Source: an uncultured Thalassolituus sp.
GTDB taxonomy: Bacteria; Pseudomonadota; Gammaproteobacteria; Pseudomonadales; Oceanobacteraceae
Length of the DNA stretch: 64,000 bases
NCBI RefSeq assembly: GCF_950066645.1
Contig: NZ_CATMFB010000001.1
Location: 186,001-250,000, forward strand
Reading direction: 5' to 3'
Part shown: positions 60,841 through 64,000 of the stretch, one piece after another
Numbering within the stretch: the stretch's first letter is position 1
Layout of the letters: every line of letters starts with the position of its first letter
Program-made: the position numbers and the translations under genes
Notes under the pieces: model-generated
Seen by the model: the letters and a program-made list of their open reading frames with translations, nothing else
Told to the model about the DNA's origin: nothing
Database searches by the model: none

Positions 60841-62214
60841 ATGAAGATCATTATCCTGGGTGCAGGGCAGGTCGGGGGCACCCTGGCTGAAAACCTCTCC
60901 AGCGAGAAGAACGACATCACCATCATTGATACCGACACTGTGCGTCTGCGTGAGCTGGCTGACCGTATCGATTGTAAGACGGTCTATGGTCATGGCTCCT
61001 TCCCGCACGTGCTGCGTGATGCCGGTGCTGATGACGCCGATATGCTGGTGGCAGTGACCAACTCGGACGAGACCAACATGGTGGCCTGTCAGGTGGCCTA
61101 TACACTGTTCCGTACGCCCACCAAAATCAGCCGTATCCGCTCCAGTGCCTATCTGAAGCAGACCGAACTCTTTAAGGCGGATGCCTTTCCGATTGATGTT
61201 CTTATTTCACCAGAGCAAGTGGTGACCAACTATATCCGTCGCCTGCTGGAACATCCGGGGGCACTGCAGGTGCTCGATTTCGCGGACGGTAAAGTGCAGC
61301 TGGTCGCCGTCAAAGCCTACTACGGTGGCCTGCTTGTAGGTCATGCGATTTCGGCCCTGAAAGATCATCTGCCAGACATTGATACCCGCGTAGCGGCGAT
61401 CTTCCGACGGAACAAAGCGATTGAGCCGACGGGTGATACCGTGATTGAAGCCGACGATGAGGTCTTCTTTGTCGCCGCGACCGAGCATATTCCCAAGGTC
61501 ATGAGCGAACTGCGCCGGGCCGAAGATTCGTACAAGCGCATCATCATCGCCGGGGGCGGTAACATTGGTTACCGGCTGGCGCGGGCGCTTGAAAAAGACT
61601 ATCGCATCAAACTGATCGAGCACGGTGAAGAGCGTGCCCGCTACCTGAGCGAAAACCTCAATAAAACCGTAGTACTGCATGGCAGTGCAACGGATAAAAC
61701 CCTGCTCGAAGAAGAGAATATTGAAAACACCGACGTGTTCTGTGCGCTGACCAACGACGATGAGGTCAATATCATGTCGTCGCTGCTCGCTAAGCGTCAC
61801 GGGGCGCGTAAATGTATGACGCTGATCAACAAGGCGGCGTACGCCGATCTGGTTCAGGGCGGCATGATCGACGTCGCGATCTCGCCTCAACAGGCCACCA
61901 TCGGCAGCTTGCTCACACACGTTCGCCGTGGTGACGTTGTGAATGTTCACAGCCTGCGTCGTGGTGCCGCTGAAGCGATTGAAGCGATTGCCCACGGCGA
62001 TCGTAACTCGTCAAAAGTTGTCGGGCGGGAAGTCAGTGAGATCCGCCTGCCACCGGGCACCAATATTGGTGCGATCGTGCGCGGCGACGAAGTGATTATG
62101 GCCCGCTCAGACGTCGTCGTTGAATCTAATGACCACGTTATCCTGTTCGTGATGAACAAGCGCCACATTGCCGATGTGGAACGACTCTTCCAGGTAGGAT
62201 TAGGCTTCTTCTGA
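60841..62214 (+). CDS. trkA: Trk K+ uptake regulatory subunit TrkA
   Basis: The 457-residue cytoplasmic protein has two RCK modules, each with an NAD-binding Rossmann loop: [19 protein letters not shown] at the start and [18 protein letters not shown] near residue 237. TrkA-C domains follow each. It forms a ring under TrkH and gates it in response to nucleotides. trkH follows one base later. Confidence 0.97.
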   Translation: MKIIILGAGQVGGTLAENLSSEKNDITIIDTDTVRLRELADRIDCKTVYGHGSFPHVLRDAGADDADMLVAVTNSDETNMVACQVAYTLFRTPTKISRIRSSAYLKQTELFKADAFPIDVLISPEQVVTNYIRRLLEHPGALQVLDFADGKVQLVAVKAYYGGLLVGHAISALKDHLPDIDTRVAAIFRRNKAIEPTGDTVIEADDEVFFVAATEHIPKVMSELRRAEDSYKRIIIAGGGNIGYRLARALEKDYRIKLIEHGEERARYLSENLNKTVVLHGSATDKTLLEEENIENTDVFCALTNDDEVNIMSSLLAKRHGARKCMTLINKAAYADLVQGGMIDVAISPQQATIGSLLTHVRRGDVVNVHSLRRGAAEAIEAIAHGDRNSSKVVGREVSEIRLPPGTNIGAIVRGDEVIMARSDVVVESNDHVILFVMNKRHIADVERLFQVGLGFF

Positions 62215-62215
62215 T

Positions 62216-63664
62216 ATGCACTTAACTGTGATTGCCCGGGTACTGGGCATCTTTCTAATGCTGTTCAGTCTGACCATGTTGCCACCGATACTGGTGTCTA
62301 TGTGGTACAACGACGGTGCGACCGAAGCCTTCAGTATCGCGATGTCGCTGATTTTCGGCATAGGGTTTATTTCCTGGTTGCCAGTGCGTGATGTTCGTCA
62401 GGACCTGAAAACACGGGACGGATTTATCGTAGCTGCCCTGTTCTGGTTTACCCTCGGTCTGGCCGGCACTCTGCCGTTTATGCTCGCCGACAACCCCGGG
62501 CTGAGCTTTGCTGACGCCTTTTTCGAATCGCTCTCAGGCTGGACCACCACCGGGGCGACGGTGATGACAGGTCTGGAATACCTGCCGAAATCCATTCTCT
62601 GGTATCGACAGCAGCTGCAGTGGCTTGGTGGTATGGGGATTATCGTACTGGCCGTCGCGATTCTGCCGATGCTCGGCATTGGGGGCATGCAGCTGTTCCG
62701 GGCTGAAATGCCTGGCCCCCTGAAAGACTCGAAACTGACACCGCGAATCACAGAAACCGCAAAAGCGCTCTGGTACATCTATCTGTTTCTGACCGTCACC
62801 TGTGCCCTGGCCTACTGGCTGGCCGGCATGTCGACCTTCGATGCCATTGCGCACAGCTTTTCGACGGTAGGCATTGGTGGCTTCTCTACCTATGACGCTT
62901 CCATGGGGTACTTCGACAGCGCTCTCATCGAAGCCATCGCCATCGTATTTATGCTTGTCGCTGCGCTTAACTTCTCTCTTCACTTCTATGCCTGGCGGCA
63001 TAAATCGTTGCGGCATTACTTTCTCGATTCTGAGGTGAAATTTTTTCTGTTCATACTGGCAGGGGGCGCAATTCTTACCATCGCAGCGCTCTGGCTGACG
63101 GACACCTACGACTTTGGCGGCTCAGTCCGCCACGGCCTGTTTGAGTTAGTTTCTGTTGCGACAACCGCCGGGTTTGGCACCGCAGATTTCTCGGTGTGGC
63201 CCGTCTTCCTGCCGGTACTGCTGTTTATGATGGCCTTTATTGGTGGTTGCTCCGGGTCGACTGGCGGTGGCATGAAAGTGATCCGTATTCTGCTGGTATT
63301 CAAACAGGGTATCCGCGAAATCCATCGTCTGATTCACCCGAACGCGATTATTCCGGTGAAGCTCGGCAAGCAGCCGGTTTCTGACCGGATTCTTGAATCG
63401 GTATGGGGCTTCTTCGCCCTCTATGTGGTGACCTTTATGGTGATGATGCTGGCCCTGATGGCGACAGGTCTTGATCAGGTCACCGCGTTCTCTGCCGTTG
63501 GGTCCTGTCTCAATAACCTGGGCCCGGGCCTGGGGGAAGTCGCGGCACATTACGGGAATATCTCTGACACCGCCAAGTGGATACTGGCGCTCACTATGCT
63601 GCTGGGACGCCTTGAGATCTTCACTCTGCTGGTGCTTATCAGCCCGAGCTTCTGGCGTAGCTGA
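62216..63664 (+). CDS. trkH: Trk K+ uptake channel subunit TrkH
   Basis: The 482-residue membrane protein has four repeated M1-P-M2 units. The selectivity loops show SGWTTTGAT, TVGIGGFST, VATTAGFGTAD and the last in SAVGSCLNNLGPGLG. The length matches TrkH (483 in E. coli). It forms the K+ channel with TrkA encoded just before it. I see no clear terminator after the stop at 63664. Confidence 0.97.
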   Translation: MHLTVIARVLGIFLMLFSLTMLPPILVSMWYNDGATEAFSIAMSLIFGIGFISWLPVRDVRQDLKTRDGFIVAALFWFTLGLAGTLPFMLADNPGLSFADAFFESLSGWTTTGATVMTGLEYLPKSILWYRQQLQWLGGMGIIVLAVAILPMLGIGGMQLFRAEMPGPLKDSKLTPRITETAKALWYIYLFLTVTCALAYWLAGMSTFDAIAHSFSTVGIGGFSTYDASMGYFDSALIEAIAIVFMLVAALNFSLHFYAWRHKSLRHYFLDSEVKFFLFILAGGAILTIAALWLTDTYDFGGSVRHGLFELVSVATTAGFGTADFSVWPVFLPVLLFMMAFIGGCSGSTGGGMKVIRILLVFKQGIREIHRLIHPNAIIPVKLGKQPVSDRILESVWGFFALYVVTFMVMMLALMATGLDQVTAFSAVGSCLNNLGPGLGEVAAHYGNISDTAKWILALTMLLGRLEIFTLLVLISPSFWRS

Positions 63665-63778
63665 GTGCGCTTCTACCCTAAATGTGATTTGTGGCAACTC
63701 TGATAGATACATTACTTGACATATTTGAACTAAATGGTGACAGTTGGACACCAACAGGATGTGTATAACAATAAAGTG

Positions 63779-63807
63779 TTTAAAGTAGTCTAATCTTCCT
63801 TTATAAT
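63779..63807 (+). promoter_or_regulatory. sigma-70-type promoter of the right-edge gene
   Basis: TTTAAA (63779-63784), a 17-base spacer and a perfect TATAAT (63802-63807) precede a short leader that contains a GCCCT-GTTT-AGGGC hairpin at 63813-63826. The region is clearly AT-rich compared with trkH. Confidence 0.6.
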
Positions 63808-63875
63808 TCGCCGCCCTGTTTAGGGCATAAGATTGATTGCTATCAAACTTAATAACGGCAATAGAGGCCGAAAGT

Positions 63876-64000
63876 ATGGATAACTTAACTACAGATGTGT
63901 TCTGGAATACAGACCTTAAAGATTACAGTGCTGGTGATATAAAGCTGGTTAGAGGTCGTACGGACGCTCGTGTTCCAGCACAGGGACACATAAACCTTGA
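63876..64000 (+). CDS. unidentified protein, N-terminal 41 residues (runs off window)
   Basis: The ATG at 63876 follows an AGAGG-containing leader and a good promoter. The reading frame stays open to the edge and starts MDNLTTDVFWNTDLKDY, continuing with SAGDIKLVRGRTDARVP. I do not recognise the protein and the fragment is too short to place. The lower GC of gene and leader hints at different origin or a highly expressed gene. Confidence 0.45.
   Translation, partial: MDNLTTDVFWNTDLKDYSAGDIKLVRGRTDARVPAQGHINL

Overview
The window is a contiguous piece of the chromosome of a Gram-negative gammaproteobacterium. It encodes lipoproteins with lipoboxes, a TonB-dependent receptor, DsbD, LpoB-like and TrkAH proteins. 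The gene orders polA / DUF2782 gene / thrB, tsaC-hemF-aroE and dprA-lysM // def-fmt-rsmB-trkA-trkH resemble the origin-proximal region of Pseudomonas and Oceanospirillales. Moderate GC, a vanadium haloperoxidase and many surface lipoproteins fit a marine Oceanospirillales-type bacterium (Thalassolituus/Oceanobacter-like), but the genus is inference. I saw no tRNA, rRNA, CRISPR array, insertion sequence or prophage.

Layout. 1-1.9 kb is an accessory patch: a cut ParE-type toxin end, a YefM antitoxin whose YoeB partner is only a remnant, and two unknown genes. 2-6.6 kb holds polA, a DUF2782 gene, thrB and a small periplasmic protein. 6.7-10.9 kb is a thiamin uptake unit read leftwards behind a TPP riboswitch: TonB receptor, YkoF-like thiamin-binding protein, PnuT-like permease and thiamin-kinase-like protein, with two REP-like palindromes around the small gene. 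11-17.5 kb holds htpX (sigma-32-like promoter), two tandem condensation-fold acyltransferases, a MASE1-CHASE hybrid kinase and an unknown protein. 17.5-21 kb is a three-lipoprotein unit (LPP20-like, LpoB-like, COG3014-like). 21.3-27.7 kb holds a hydrolase, two unknown exported proteins, yheV-prlC (sigma-32-like promoter), parDE and a gamma carbonic anhydrase.

27.7-43 kb is rich in exported and surface functions: an EF-hand protein, a K+ channel, a vanadium haloperoxidase with two candidate operators, a 1494-residue lipoprotein with about 13 GxDGxWFTxDD repeats, a NarL-type two-component pair, another lipoprotein, a DTW tRNA-modification protein, YeeN and a choice-of-anchor I lipoprotein. Three ACCCC-N8/9-GGGGT palindromes lie before the giant lipoprotein, between the divergent kinase and regulator, and before the second lipoprotein, suggesting a small regulon.

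43-49.9 kb is a tightly coupled operon TlpA-DUF4266-DUF3570-ApbE-response regulator-kinase, divergent from dsbD. The DUF3570 protein has a motif matching the ApbE flavinylation consensus, so this looks like a flavin-based extracytoplasmic redox system with its own thiol supply and sensor. 49.9-52.2 kb is aroE-hemF-tsaC. 52.3-55.7 kb is a sensory cluster: BLUF photoreceptor, cytoplasmic histidine kinase, and a CheW protein apparently split by a CZB zinc domain. 55.7-63.7 kb is dprA, a LysM gene, and def-fmt-rsmB-trkA-trkH. The last 125 bases begin an unidentified gene behind a good promoter.
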